Notes under the pieces: model-generated | Databases searched by the model: none | Told to the model about the DNA's origin: nothing | What the model saw: the letters and a program-made list of their open reading frames with translations, nothing else | Made by a program: the position numbers and the translations under genes | In this document: piece after piece, positions 32,433-44,899 of the stretch | Numbering within the stretch: the first letter of the stretch is position 1 | Layout: each line of letters begins with the position of its first letter | NCBI GenBank assembly: GCA_963989385.1 | Contig: OZ022502.1 | Location: 8,090,501-8,154,500 of the forward strand | From: Ctena decussata | Taxonomy: Eukaryota > Mollusca > Bivalvia > Lucinida > Lucinidae | DNA length: 64,000 nucleotides | Reading direction: 5' to 3'

Positions 32433-32700
32433 TGCCCCCCCCCCCCCCCCCCCCCCCCACCCCCCAACACCACCACCACCAAGCTCACCAATCGGGAAAG
32501 TGGAGGCTTGAGTACGAAGGCAGAAGCTTGAGTACGATCATTTTTTTTATAACATTTACATATATCTTAGCCCCCCCCCCCCCCCCCCCCCCCCCAACAC
32601 CACCACCACCCAGCTCACCAATCGGGAAAGTGGAGGCTTGAGTACGAAGGCAGAAGCTTGAGTACGATCATTTTTTTTATAACATTTACATATATCTTAG
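32433..32700. repeat. 130-bp tandem duplication with poly-C
   Basis: A C run, then AACACCACCACCACC, CAATCGGGAAAGTGGAGGC, TTGAGTACGAAGG and ATATATCTTAG occurs twice, offset 130 bp (AACACC at 32466 and 32596), almost without change. This is recent, or possibly an assembly effect of the C homopolymers. Proline-rich ORFs here are artefacts. Confidence 0.85.
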
Positions 32701-34440
32701 CATATATGGATAAAGTTACTATTCTAGTCAATAGACACACATAATATACTTTCCTTTGTGTCAGACATTTTAAATTTCGTGGTTAGGAAGTTGCTGTATA
32801 AAAACGTCTAAAACATCTAAAGTCCTGGTTCAGTTTTACTAAAATAAAGGCTTTTAAGGTAGTCAACAAAGGTTTGAGAACAGGTAATACAGGTAACTTG
32901 AGCAATAATCAGATTAATTGGTTGGCTGGTTGTTTTGGCCCTTTGAGACTATATCGGGCCGTCTCCCAGAGAGAGGGAGATAGAAAAATGATAGACGAGA
33001 GAAAAAATGTCCAAACAACCTACGCCCGTACCAACTGGCAAGCACAGTGGGCCCTTGTCCTACTTTTATCCAAATAAGTAGGACGCCCCTCCACTGGAAG
33101 TTATAAGCAATCAGATTGATAACCGGCCAAACAACCTAATGCTATCCGCACATTTGATTATAAGATTTCTCGCGCTTTCAAACCGGGTCACTGTATGATT
33201 TCCGCGCTTTTATATGTTTTTGTTAAAAGTATACTTCCTCGTATTTCTTTTCGAAATAATCATAAATAAATGAAACTGGTTAGTTGTATGCAACACAATT
33301 AAGATTTGTACAAAAATTTCAGCGAAAACATCTTACGGAGGCAGAGACGATATATCAATGCATTCCCCTCTTGAATAGTCACGAATATTTTGTCGTCATA
33401 AATTGATTGACTCTCACAGGCGTTTCTGCAAGCATGATTTGAATTTTATGATTGGTGGAGTAAATGACTTTACAATAGCATTAACCTCTAATCTGTGCAC
33501 GTGAGTTCTTTTCAGCCAATAACTGTCTAAAGTCGATTAAAGAAAGGGCTTAAATTATTCATGATATAACTTTCACCTGATTAAATACGATTACTGGGCG
33601 TATCCAGTCTTCATTTCTGGCGGCAATGGCGGTCCGCTATTCCCGTTCTTTTTGTGTATTTTCTTAAATTCTCCTCTTTCCAGTGACAATCACAAATAAT
33701 AAATTCGACAGATAAATGTTATTTCAATAGAAATAAATATCATACCTAGAATATAATGTTTTGTGAGAAATTTAAAAGTTAATAGAAACATTGAGGGTGT
33801 AAATCTTTAAACTGCCATAAAAATTTGAATGTGTATTGGGAATTCTGTTGAAACTGTATTTGTGACTTCAAGCATACTGTCCTGAATTGTAGTTTTCCCT
33901 CTTACGGCTTCTTAGCCGACTATCCATTGGCATAATTTTAGCTTATCAGTCAATACAGATCAAAATTAAAAATGTCAAGGCATTGCCAACGGAATTTTTC
34001 TGCCAACAGAATTTATCGCATTTACGCAGATTTGATTAATTTAAAATCAGTGATTGTTTGGTACTGAGCATAGAGGCCAGAAAAGTAGCGCTTGTGGCAC
34101 TCAAGTAGCATAAAAATTACTTTAGCGATAGAATCTTGAATTTTCTGCGTCTGTGATGTTTGAAAATGATTACATATTGCTAAATGAAAATGATTTTAAA
34201 GCCGGACCTTTTCCTGACTGGATGGAAATCAAGTTTACAAGTTTATTCATTTCTCTCAGTACATGTGTAACATGTAATATGAGGTCAAAATATAGTACAC
34301 AAAATTAACAGGCTGTATGTCTAAACACAAATACAACTAAACGTAAGTACACACAATTCCAGTAACCCATGACAATGGTATTACTGGTTTTAAGTTCGCA
34401 AAACTATACAAGAGACATACTGATATTTAGAGAGATACAT
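32701..34440. other. Unassigned sequence
   Basis: No convincing coding exon or repeat recognised. A short plus frame starts ATGGCGGTCCGCTATTCC at about 33625 but stops after 13 codons. It has no support beyond a start-like context. Confidence 0.3.
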
Positions 34441-34444
34441 GTAT

Positions 34445-34632
34445 ACAGTCGGCTCTCGATATCTCAAAGTCGAAATGCATCTCAAACCACTCGTATCTCA
34501 AAGTAAATTTTCTGATCTCAGAAATTTTATCCCTAGACACCAGTAGTTTGAGATACCAGGCGCCGTTATGTCCTATGAATATTAAAGGATTATTTTGAAA
34601 TATAAATGCTTGAGATAACGAGAGCCCACTGT
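34445..34632. mobile_element. Family J MITE, ACAGTCGGCTCTCGATATC ends
   Basis: The left end ACAGTCGGCTCTCGATATC, with inner AAAGTAAATTTTCTGATCTC, pairs with the right end TTGAGATAACGAGAGCCCAC. A related copy lies at 60087-60315. Confidence 0.75.
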
Positions 34633-34682
34633 ACTGTGAGACAAATCAGGGACGGATATTCTAGTATTTTAGAGATAAGTTA

Positions 34683-34915
34683 TAGTTATATCATGGTTTG
34701 TCCACCTGTACGGGAGATAATCCACTCGCTTATGGTTTGTCCGCCTGTACGCGGAGATAATCCACGAGCTTTAGCGAGTAGTGTGGTAGTTACCTCCCCT
34801 AAACCTACGCTAATGGCTACGCTCAAATCTTGTTGGTCATATATGATAAGACTACTTTAGCGAGTGGATTATCTCGCGTACAGGTGGACAAACCATGGTA
34901 TAACTATTTTATACC
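34683..34915. mobile_element. Family K TIR element
   Basis: The left arm ATGGTTTGTCCACCTGTACG then GAGATAATCCACTCGC is mirrored by GCGAGTGGATTATCTCGCG then TACAGGTGGACAAACCATGG. A tandem second copy of the left arm (TGGTTTGTCCGCCTGTACGC) lies at 34734. Confidence 0.8.
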
Positions 34916-35431
34916 ACCCTTACCAGTGTAGACCTTGCTCATTGTGAAATATATCGAGCTAAAGTTGGCGTTTTCTGGTAAAGGTGGTATAAACAGGTTT
35001 TTTTTTCTTAAATCATTGACTCCCAAGGTTTTATTTTTGTTAAGTGTATTTCCGCCTCCAACCGGAATAGAACAGGGACCGCTTGGAGGTGGGTTAATAA
35101 CCTCTGAGTCATGGTATCTTTATAATTAGTATGTCTGATAAATGCATCTCTCTTTGTTCTGTTGGCCCCTAAATGGAAAAAGGAAATGAATGACAACGAG
35201 ACTAAAAATGTCCCAAATTTCACAAACTGAAAATTCAACGAGTTTGACTTTCTCTTTAGTGGTGGAGTGGTTTGATACGCTTGGTCATGGTGCAGAATGT
35301 CGCAGGGTCGGGTCCCAGTTCGGCCAGACGACTCGAAAACTCCATCAAACCAGTGGTAAATGGCTACTTTTTTCAAAGCAGGGAAGGATGTGGCAGCGAA
35401 CGGAGAGCGATGAGCTACGCCTTTCATGTTT

Positions 35432-35668
35432 GAGCCGCGACACGAGAAAACCAACAAAGTGGCATAAGCGCCCAGCGAAGACTCAGATCAGCCTGGTCAT
35501 CCGCCCAGTCTGATCAGAGTCTTCGCTATCTGCGTGAAGGTAGCTTAGACCCTGAGCCACCCTTTGAGCGCTAAGCGAAGAGTCTGATCAGACTGGGATA
35601 ATGCCCAGGCTGACCTGAGTCTGCGCTGGGCGCACAACTACTTTGTTGGTTTTCTCGTGTCGCGGCTC
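35432..35668. mobile_element. Family A MITE
   Basis: GAGCCGCGACACGAGAAAAC to TTTTCTCGTGTCGCGGCTC, with both CAGATCAGCCTGGTCATCC and its mirror module. GTT flanks both sides if the ends are read as TGAGCC and GGCTCA. Confidence 0.88.
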
Positions 35669-35689
35669 AGTTGTGTATGCTGCGCTCAA

Positions 35690-37080
35690 AAATGATGGGC
35701 ATCTAACACCAACACCGCCCCTACGGCCACAATGCTACGGGAAACCTTTACCTTTTTATATGGATTCCTCAAGAGACTTAGACTATTCTTGCAAAGAAAA
35801 ATTATCAGTCCGCACGGATTCACAGGCTGATCTGAGTTTTTTTCCTGTTCACATATTTGGTAAAATGGCCTATTTGCTCATGTATGGCTCAAAGTCTTTG
35901 AAAGGCGCCATTAAGCTAACGCACATCATACACGGTTTCCTTTCTTTTTGTTCTTCGTAGAATATCATTAAAATAAGAAATACTTAGTTTACCGAAATTG
36001 CTCTAAAACTAAAGGACCTCAACCAGTTCATTTTACGCTAAACCACCATCTGGGATGATTCGAACATTTTTGACATAATAGCATACATGTACAATGCGGA
36101 CTATAACAAGAAGACTTAACAAATCAGCAAACCAATCAGGGTCTACAGGGATTGCTTAGACACTTCTGTACAGATATTGTATGTCATTACGGCCATTGTT
36201 TACTAATGAAGTACTAATGGTATGTTTTCGATGTTTGAAGACAATTCTATTTCCGGCCATTAGCGAAGGGTAAAAATTGATAAGTGCCGCACGTGACACA
36301 CGTGCCCCTATTCGAACAGCAATTAAGGTGGTGATAATCACTGATTTGGGGCAAAGACAAAAATCTGCGTAAAACACTCAAAATACCACTGATCTTTCCA
36401 AAACCTAGCATATGCCTTCTTTATGTTGTTTCTGACAATTCAGACTCCCAAAATGCAGCATTTGTTAATATTAAAAGTGTTTTTATAAGGAAAGATCAAA
36501 GGGTAATTTTGTGCGCAATAATCTGAAAAAATAATATTGTTATTGAAAATATACCTTGTGCTGAGAGTTCCTTGTTGCATAATGGAGAGCGAGCTAGCAA
36601 TTATTTTTTTCAAACTCTTTAACACATTATCAGGCTGAGCAGATGAAAAAAGATGCAGTCTGTGTCCAAATTTGTTTGTCAAAACACACAGGTGAAACAG
36701 GTGAGACTATTTTAACAAGGTTGAACAATTTTATCTACACACCAGTGATCATGTAAGCAATGTATTATTTATACTGTAGGTGTTACATAGGTATGCTTGC
36801 CTACCCTATATTTAATAAATGCATCCAGTGTACATTACCTTGTACATGGTTGAACATTTGAGAAAAAGCTACCGTTTTCATCTGGTCTACATTACAATTT
36901 GAGAAAGAGTTGGAACAAATAATTGCTAGGTCGCTCTTCATTATGCAATAACGCACCTTCAGTACTACGTAAATTTTCAATAACGATGCTAATTTTTTTT
37001 ATTATTGCGCAGGAAACTTCCCTTTGATCTTTCCTTATAAAAACACTTTTTTAAGCAGCATGTACATCTATTTTGTATTC
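35690..37080. other. Unassigned sequence
   Basis: Contains a loose inverted pair: AGTGTTTTTATAAGGAAAGA at 36476 and TCTTTCCTTATAAAAACACT near 37029. The pair suggests a degraded element of about 575 bp. No coding signal. Confidence 0.4.
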
Positions 37081-37082
37081 TA

Positions 37083-37140
37083 AACTGTCTATTCTATCCC
37101 CATAACCTTACTAGGTCGTTGGGGCACCACAGCTGACTTC
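37083..37140 (-). mobile_element. RTE-like LINE 3' tail only
   Basis: CATAACCTTACTAGGTCG and TTGGGGCACCACAG match the 3' ends at 25.0 and 25.6 kb; preceded on the plus strand by a TCTATTCTA tail remnant. Confidence 0.65.
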
Positions 37141-37347
37141 AATACATACATTCTAAACTGTAAAGAACAACAAAAATAAGAAGTCTGCTAACTTTCAGGG
37201 AGATCCCTTACTTTTTATGGTTTTATGCAGATTTTTACATTTACCATAATCACCACCTTAACCAAACCATTCAGTCGAACCACAGCATAGTTTGGCCAGG
37301 GTATGTGTACGTGTAGAAAAAGTTCGTGATGTGCAGCTTTGGCATTT

Positions 37348-37573
37348 GAGCCACGGCACGACAAAATCAACAAAGTGGTATGTGCGCCCATGCAGCGAAG
37401 ACTCAGATCACCTTGGGCATCCACCCAGTCTAATCAGTGCCTTCGCTGAGGGCTTAAAAGGTAGCTAGGAATTTAAGCTATCTACATGCGGACAGCGAAG
37501 ACTCTGACCAGACTGGGTCTAAGTCTTCACTGGGCTCACATGCCACTTTGTTGTTTTTGTCGTGCCGCGGCTC
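37348..37573. mobile_element. Family A MITE
   Basis: GAGCCACGGCACGACAAAAT to TTTTGTCGTGCCGCGGCTC, with compensating changes in both ends (CGGCACG and CGTGCCG). Modules GAAGACTCAGATCACC and GACCAGACTGGG. Confidence 0.85.
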
Positions 37574-38026
37574 GATTCTTATTGCAGCTTTTGTCGAGAG
37601 TCAGTTCTTTTCTCCTTTCTTTTCATACTGTAGAAAGCCATTATATTAATTTGCGGCAAACGACCTGTCAAGCTCCTAAAAAGGGGTCATATACGCTTGT
37701 ATCTATAAAAGATAATTAATTCTATAAGCTTACTTGTTAAGCAAATAATTTCTTCAGTCAAAGAAGAGCAAGTTTTCGGAATTCACAGGAGGCTTGGTAC
37801 AGGTTCAGCGCCGTCGATTTATCAGATCATTTTACATGAATAATATAATATTAGATACATTACTTGTGACACACCTTTGTATGGAATTCACAGTTCATTA
37901 TCGTGCCGCGGATATCGCGAAGCTATGATATCGTGAGAAATTCTCAATACAGAATTATGCCAACTGAGAAAATCTTAATCAAGAATTATTCCAGCTACGT
38001 ACATGCTAAGATCAGCCACATGTGGT

Positions 38027-38252
38027 CAGGGGCGTAACTAGGGGCAATTTCCTAATACGCACAACCATGTTTTATTCTTTACTTCTTAAAGGGAAAGCTA
38101 GTATTTCAGCCACTTTGGTAATTGGTATTGAAATCTTGTCTAATTTATAAATATTCAGCATGCAAATATGCAGGTGCGTTTTGAAATTTTGTCAATTTTG
38201 ACAAAATTTCAATACGCACTTGCGTATTTGCCGTATAGGTAGCTACGCCCTT
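38027..38252. mobile_element. TIR element, AGGGGCGTAACTA ends
   Basis: The left end AGGGGCGTAACTAGGGGCAA pairs with the right end TAGGTAGCTACGCCCTT; inner words AATACGCAC and GTGCGTATT lie toward the ends. The middle has a mirror AAATTTTGTCAATTTTGACA. Confidence 0.75.
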
Positions 38253-38472
38253 GGTGGTGGTATCGTCCCTGTGTCCGTCCTTGTATACCTTTTCATTAAA
38301 GAAAGTATTGGTTAAATTTTGTATTTATAATAATACATACATGCATACTTGGAAAACCATAAAAACGCAAGTGTTTAGTTGTGATGTTTTCAGATTAAAA
38401 GTAATTTCACGAGGCTGTAATATAACTCATGCAATTTATCTTTTGTCCGGCAGGGATTTTTGCGACAGTTCC

Positions 38473-38575
38473 GAGCGGGCACATGACGTCGCACTGCGTC
38501 GTACTAACGTCGATGCTACGTCATAACGTCGCATTAACGTCAGTGCGTCGTCATAACGACGTCATGTGCCTGCAA
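38473..38575. mobile_element. Small palindromic element, GCGGGCACATGACGTC ends
   Basis: GAGCGGGCACATGACGTCGC is mirrored by GACGTCATGTGCCTGC, with CGTCGT-rich interior. Relative of 29585-29670. Confidence 0.75.
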
Positions 38576-38771
38576 GGTTAAAGCTAGGGTCCAGTTGTCT
38601 GATAAAAAATCAAGTAAAAATGTTAAATTCAACAAATTTCAATTCTACATGTAAGCGTTCCTGAAAATAAGATTCCGTCTAATTTTAGAGACACAATCTT
38701 ATAAATGATGCCTAAAATTAAGAAACAATGCAAAACATGAAATTGCTTATGCAGGTGCAATGTTAAAAATT

Positions 38772-38981
38772 TTAACCCTTGAAGCGCCAGAAATTAAAAT
38801 AGTTAAATTTGCAAACAGTGTAGATCCAGATGAGGTGGCTCATAATGAGCCACCTCATCTGAATCTACACTGTTTTCCCTCTAAGGGTGAATTCTCAATA
38901 TAATATCGCTTAGATGAAACATTTTTTGAAATTCAGCAGACGTAAATTTTGTCGTCTGCTTTTTGGCGCATTAAGGGTTAA
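38772..38981. mobile_element. Family B MITE, best complete copy
   Basis: Ends TTAACCCTTGAAGCGCCAG and TGGCGCATTAAGGGTTAA. The core GCAAACAGTGTAGATCCAG, then GAGGTGGCTCATAATGAGCC, then TCTACACTG is a near-perfect palindrome. Length 210 bp. No coding capacity. Confidence 0.9.
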
Positions 38982-40283
38982 CATAAAACCAAACTTTTTT
39001 TGTAAAATTTTCACACATCTTTAGAATCATGAAAAACTTCATCTGAGGTCCAAATTATGCACTTTTGAGAAAAGGGCCTGTTAAATCTTGCGGAACGCTA
39101 TCATTTGTTTCAGTCTTAACCTAAAAAATTGCACCCTTTAACAGCACTTTCGGTTTAAAGGTTCAAACTTTCATCGCCATTTACGCGGGCGGTATTTTTG
39201 GAATGTTTAGAAGAAACGACGTGAGCAGAGACTTTGGACCAATATTAAAAGCATCGAAAAATTTAGCCAAAACAAGTCCGCATAATTGTTTAACGAAAAC
39301 ATTTTTGAAACGTCAATGTCGCTTTTTGCGTACGAAGGGACGTACCTCCGAGTTTTATAAGGCAAATGCAGTTCTTATTTGATTAAGCAGCGTTACTGGC
39401 ATAAATCTCTACGTGGTAAAAAACATGTGACAAAATCTGTGCATGCAAAGACATTTTATTTACCTACTTAAAAAAGAAGTGTTCCGATCAAACGTATTAT
39501 ACGTAAAACATTGCCATTTTTTTCAAAAATGAGGAGGGCTTTTGTGGTGCAAAAGCTCCTCACACGTTTTCAGCAAAAATTTTACCACAACTGATTTTGT
39601 GAGTACTTTAAAACTTAACGAATGCTTGAGTAATGACTACGTTAAGATAATTTAGCGGTTAACCCAATTATGGTTAAACTTTTTGCTTCCCTCTTTAATT
39701 GCACGCCGGTTGGTCAGGCATCAGACTCAATGATGGGCCCGGCATAAAGCTATTTTATTTAGTTGGTTGGGGCCGGAGTTTGCCTTGTCAATTGCTTGGT
39801 TATTCGGGGTTCAACTGGTAGTTTTCTTTTGCTCCGGTATTTCAGTGGTGTTGTTTGACTTCCCAGGGGTCTCCTGGTGTCGCAATACGTTCTTTCCGTT
39901 GGGTCCTCATCTCTGATTCATCATAGGCCTTATCCGTGATTTGTTTGTTTCCGGTGATGATTCATTGATGAGTTAGGAAACCTTCATGCGGACCAAACAG
40001 CTAACTTAATGTTTCAAACCAATGCAGAAGCAGAGGGCGAGGTTTGGGCCCAGTAAAACATGTTTAAGCCCCCCCCCCCCTCAGTAATCTTTTGCTGACC
40101 GTTCCAATGCGGTACTTCTGTTGCGGTTCCTTGATGTTATATTATGCTGTGTCCGCTTGTCTATGGTCTCTGGCGGTTTGGTCACCCGTATTGCTGCCCA
40201 ATCTGCCTTCTGTTTTGTTTTGTTTTTTAACTAAAATAAAAAAATAAGTGAATATAGATGTTGATGCTGTTATTGGGGTAGCT
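38982..40283. other. Unassigned sequence
   Basis: 39.0-39.65 kb is AT-rich without signals. From about 39.66 kb the base composition shifts (GT-rich), ending in a C run at 40069-40080; this stretch is probably part of the dispersed repeat ending at 40445. Confidence 0.35.
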
Positions 40284-40445
40284 GAATGACCATCTGTTTG
40301 GGAAAGAGCTGCTCATTCGGTTTACATGCGTGTCTTTCGTAAACGTGTGTCACTTTCTGTGTGTATGTGCTTCTTTCCCTATTGGTTTTGAGAGCGGAAT
40401 GTGGGGTTTGATTGTATTAATTCCCGACCATTGCCCATCTTTTTA
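40284..40445 (+). repeat. Dispersed repeat, inverted relative at 63551-63712
   Basis: CATCTGTTTGGGAAA, AGCTGCTCATTCGG, GTGTGTATGTGCTTCTTTCC and CTATTGGTTTTGAGAGCGGA, GTGGGGTTTGATTG all have counterparts in inverse order and strand at 63551-63712. Identity of the family unknown. Confidence 0.7.
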
Positions 40446-40453
40446 CTTTACTT

Positions 40454-40664
40454 TTAACTCTTTAAGCACCAAAAAAAGCAGACGACAAAATTTACCGCTG
40501 CAAAATTAATAAAATGCTTGGTCCAAGACATTTCATATTGAGAATTCAAAGACTAGAGGGCAAACAGTGTAAATCTAGATGAGGCGGCTCATTATGAGCC
40601 ACCTCATCAAGATCTACGCTGTTTGCAAAATATGCTATTTTTGTAACTGGTGCTTAAAGTGTTA
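40454..40664. mobile_element. Family B MITE
   Basis: TTAACTCTTTAAGCACC to GGTGCTTAAAGTGTTAA, with core GCAAACAGTGTAAATCTAG and GAGGCGGCTCATTATGAGCC. It is adjacent to the dispersed repeat just upstream. Confidence 0.85.
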
Positions 40665-41490
40665 AGCAACCGGGTCCGAAACAAATATTTCTATACAGTC
40701 TCTGAACTTATCATTTTAAGCAAAACATTATTTTCGAAGAAAATATGCGTAATTGTATGGGTAACTTTATAATTGCATGTCTGTATGTCGTTGTCCAGAG
40801 AAACGCCGTTTAAAGGTCTATTTTCCAGTGTGTGTGTGTTTCAGTTCTCGTAACGATGTCCCGCCCTCCCCCCGCCCGCATCTCTGCGGAACGCATCCAT
40901 TGCCGCAGTACGGGACATCGTGCGTCCGTCCATATTTGCTAAAGGAAAAAGAAAAGTCGTTGAAAAAGGTTGATCTTTCAGTTGTTGTAATCATTCAATT
41001 GTACTTAGCACTTTCTTTACTAGTCGTTCACTATTGATAAAAAAATTGTCAACGGTAACAATGTTTTGTGATATCTGCTGTAAGAACCAAAAATATTGTT
41101 GTATGAACAAAACGAGGAAGGTTTATGGCGGAGTGTCTATTTTTGCAAGTATAACCGCTTTGCCTGTGGTGACCAACAGAAATAAAATATTAATGTGATG
41201 TTTCATGGTTTTAATCAAGACTTCTGAAGATAATTGGGTAGGTATCAGACGATCACACATTAAATGAGCATGTTATGGGTAATTATTGCAGAATCATCGG
41301 GTGTTTATGCCTCTGGTTAAGGTTAGACAGAAGTCAGGGACACTTGACAACAGCATATTCTGCTTCAATAAAACGTGTATGAAGAAAGTGAAGAGATTCG
41401 ATCCATTTTTTTAAATGAAGCACAGATTTAAACCATGGGTTAAATGGCTTAAGTATGAAAACTGCCTGGTCTGTACATTTAAATGCCTTC

Positions 41491-41750
41491 GGGCCCCCAG
41501 GTTATAAAACTTGTTTCATGCTCAACTCAGCTGAGCATGATATTTTCTCTGCTGATAAATATGAAAATGCCAACATTGAAAATGCCAACTAATGTTGGCA
41601 TTTTCATATTCATGAGCAGATAAAATTTCATACTCAGCTCAACTGAGCAAGAAAACAACTGTGCTTATCAGTAATTTCTATTTATAAGCAGGTAAAATTT
41701 CATGCTCAGCTGAGTACAGCATGAAAAAATGTTTATAACCTCGGGGCCGG
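41491..41750. mobile_element. Family D palindromic MITE (copy 2)
   Basis: GGGCCCCCAGGTTATAAAAC to TTTATAACCTCGGGGCC, with CATGCTCAACTCAGCTGAGC arms and centre CCAACTAATGTTGG. Collinear with 10460-10703. Confidence 0.88.
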
Positions 41751-42020
41751 GTGTAAAGGTAGATTTCAATATTTCCCCCATATGCTATGAGAGACATCTT
41801 TTAGTGACTCTGAAAGACATAGACGTCCGAAATGGGTTCTACTCAGTGGGAACGCGTATCCATGGCGGAGTGATATTTTTATACAGATAGCAACGAAAAA
41901 ACGTTCGAAATTCCTCAGATTCAGATTCAATCGACGAACAGGTCGCAATTTCAGTGCTGCTTTGTCGGCGAATCAAACTACACACAGCCGAAAATAATAC
42001 ACGGTTTTATTCCTTACATC

Positions 42021-42345
42021 TTAGTTTAATTTCCTAGTTCTCTGAGATCCGAACTGAACACCGAGATACTCGGCATTCGAGCAGTACACGATCGTCGAAA
42101 GACGACTTTTTAAGTCAACTTCAAAAGCAATTTTCAAAACAATTCGACTTTCTCCCGCCGGCGGACATATGCCATGAAAAACCATGGTATTCGCCCTTTC
42201 CCTGTGACAAAAATCAAGTAATTCGGTGTTTGGGACAATTTTCTTTGCAAAATAATCTTCGGGTACTCTACGCAATTTGTTGTTGTTGTTTTCAACAAAA
42301 TGGCGGACAACAGTGTTTACATCACTGGCCCGGCTATGCATTTCA
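42021..42345 (-). other. Unrecognised ORF with a degenerate relative at 46.6 kb
   Basis: The minus-strand frame encodes RRVPEDYFAKKIVPNTELLD, then FCHRERANTMVFHGICPPAG and a basic end QRTRKLN. The piece (V)PEDYFAKKIVPNTEL is recognisable, frame-shifted, on the minus strand at about 46590-46640. That could mean an old duplicated coding sequence or a shared repeat. On the opposite strand a 58-codon frame starts at 42300 in good context (CAAAATGGCGGAC); neither has other support. No family recognised. Confidence 0.3.
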
Positions 42346-42399
42346 ACGTTTGCGACAAAATCGAGAGAATCATTATTCCATGTATTGCTAGAATACCAA

Positions 42400-43000
42400 G
42401 CGCGATTAAATTAAATATGTTTATTAAAAATACAATGCATGACAGAAGTCTATCTTTATATTTTATTCACAAATAACCACAATTCCATACCCACCCGCAG
42501 AGTTTGTAAACAAGGAAGCTAGCTCAGTAGTGCTGGTTACGTCATGAAATTGTGACGTAAACAGTAAATTGATTGTATTACTGATATCAACTTGTGAGTC
42601 GGCTGACAGCCAGTGTGCCAATATTTCAAATGCTATATCGCGCGACCCTGTTTGAAAAATTAAAGCAAGACAAATATCGCTACACCACTAAACAACTATT
42701 CAATTAAGACAGCACGTGAAATTTCACTTTGGGAGAGAAAACTTAATGGGTCCTACATCTGAAGGATCAAATGGAATGGTTGTGCAGGCCCGTACACATA
42801 CTTTTGCCAAGGGATTAGGGGCGGAGTGTAAGAAGGTGTGGCTGGAACGAACTTCAGTGTGAGTGGGGAGGTGGCGGGAGGGGAGGGGTGCCCTAGGGTG
42901 GTGGGGAGTTGGGGTGGGTTGAAGGGGGTAAGAAAGTTAAGAAAATCCAGATTTTAAGGACACTTTTAGAGCTTTAGTTTAGGGGTGTAAACTCGCTTTC
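42400..43000. other. Unassigned sequence, G-rich at its end
   Basis: No ORF with motifs. 42850-42930 is strongly G-rich (GGGAGGTGGCGGGAGGGGAG), as is 43100-43150. Confidence 0.35.
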
Positions 43001-43894
43001 TGGCAGAAAACTGCATGTTTTTTTTTTATGTAATTTGCTCGGTTATGGGAGGTGCACCCTCCGCTCTCCGTCGTACAGGCCCGGTGTGCTGGTTGGTGAG
43101 AGGAACGGGGAGGCGGAGTGGGTGGGTGGGGGATGGGGGGGGGGGTAGGGGGAATCGACTCTGTCGCCTGGCAGCTTTGACAAGTCTGCACCTTTTCTCA
43201 GGACAAATATAAAACAAATATCGAAAAGTATGTGTATGTGTGTTTTTGGTGTGATATCATCAGCGACAACACGCGGAACAGACACGATTACAAAGATCTA
43301 CAAATTTGTAATTTCCTCATTCTAGAAATCGTATGAAAATTCGACCCATTCTAGAGTCTGAATCTACAAACCAAACATTGTTTGCAACTATTGTTCGGCT
43401 CATACCGACTCCCACAGTCCAAAGAGTCTCGGTAGCGCAGCTGCCAAGTGGAGTCTCGCCGGTAAAATTTACTTGATCAGTCGACTTTCTCTTTAATAAA
43501 TGTCGACTCAAAATAGGTAAGGCCCTATAGCATTCATGGGGTGATAGCCAATGGACTGACATGGAATACAGAAGTATTAAAGGCCCAGCAGACATTCAAT
43601 GCTGAATCAATGTTGGGAGTCAGTGTTGAATCAATGTTGAATTATTCATTGAATTGAACTGAAGCCTCAATACTCCATTAACAAATTCGCAAAAGTTTTA
43701 GCCTATTTCTAGCGTTTTCGTGAGTGCATTTGGGCAGTTCGATACAAAGTAATATAATATAGAGACAAACACTTCAGATCTTGGTCGGACTGATCCCGAA
43801 GCAGGATCTACGCTGTTTGTCATTCCATCTGCATCTTTAGACGCATTACTGCAGTGAAAAACCAAACATCAGTTTTAAGACAGTTATGCTTAGT

Positions 43895-44040
43895 TCCAAT
43901 CTTTAGACTTCGGACTACCCATCCAGGGGTCGCAAGATCGATCCCCCGCTTCTCCGGTCTTTCGTATACTTTAAACCGAGGTCCCGTCTCCATATGACCT
44001 CGTTGTTGGTGGGACGTTCAACCCGAGTTCACTCACTCCA
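43895..44040 (+). mobile_element. Probable tRNA-derived SINE fragment
   Basis: GGGGTCGCAAGATCGATCCCC contains a B-box-like word, and the 3' part TTGGTGGGACGTTCAACCCG is of the kind found at the ends of mollusc SINEs. The A box is not clear. Assignment by resemblance only. Confidence 0.45.
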
Positions 44041-44454
44041 ATCTTTAGAGACTTTATGGTACGTCAGCCAGTTCAATATAAGGGAAGTTACTTCTCAAAT
44101 CACTATTATAATTCTTTCTGCACGAGTTTCTTCCCATGTGTTGCCAAACACGGTCTCCTTTTTTTCCCTTACTGAAGAGATTGAAAGTGGGGGCTGAAGA
44201 GATATACAGCATACTGTATAAGTGAAATTTTCACATATGTAGACTAAATCCTCCGAAGACCTTGAAAATAAGGTCAACGTGATCAAAATCTATTATGCTC
44301 TTATGTTTGTCCTAATGATATATCCATGCAAGTTTGGTGAAATTGGTTCAAGAAATATTGTGGGTACAAGAAATTGTCATGCTGACGCAGACCACAGAAG
44401 GTCAAGTCTAAGGCCTCTTGTGACCTTGAAAATGGGGTCAAAGTCACCAAAACC

Positions 44455-44575
44455 TAATCAACTTTTTAGACATCTTTACAAACCAAGGGTACTAAGACCA
44501 CTATGCAATCCAAGGGTACTAAGACCACTTTGTTCCTTACATACATAAGAAACAAAGTGGCCTTAGTACCCTTGA
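44455..44575. repeat. Inverted repeat around GGTACTAAGACCAC
   Basis: CCAAGGGTACTAAGACCACT occurs twice directly (offset about 32 bp), then inverted as AGTGGCCTTAGTACCCTTG. It sits in sequence with CCTTGAAAATGGGGTC words, similar in style to the modular repeats at 8.9 and 54.3 kb. Confidence 0.65.
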
Positions 44576-44899
44576 CTTGCAAAGATGCTATTTGGCTTGT
44601 CCAAACGATATATCCATGGAAGTTTGGTAAAATTTGACCCACTTATTCAAAAATATGGCAGATACTTACTGCCTTGTGCACAGAAACTGACTTCCCTTGG
44701 GTAAACCTGTTATAGCAAAATGTTGAGAGTCAGTGTTGAATCAATGTTAAATTATACATTGAATTGAAATGAATTGAATTGAAGCCTCCATATTCTTTCA
44801 AGTAAAATTACCGAATTTGATGAAAAAAGTGATTAAAGTGCGATGAAAGTGCGATAGATCCCGAAGCAGGATCTGCGCTGTTTGTCATTACAACTGCAT

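Noticed and set aside
32032..32641. Proline-rich short ORFs
   Set aside because: They arise from poly-C and CCA tracts in the 130-bp duplication.
35190..35513. 107-codon ORF ending in SRDTRKPTKWHKRPAKTQISL
   Set aside because: Its C-terminal third is the family A MITE left end read in frame; the same wording appears at 12.3, 14.4 and 50.7 kb.
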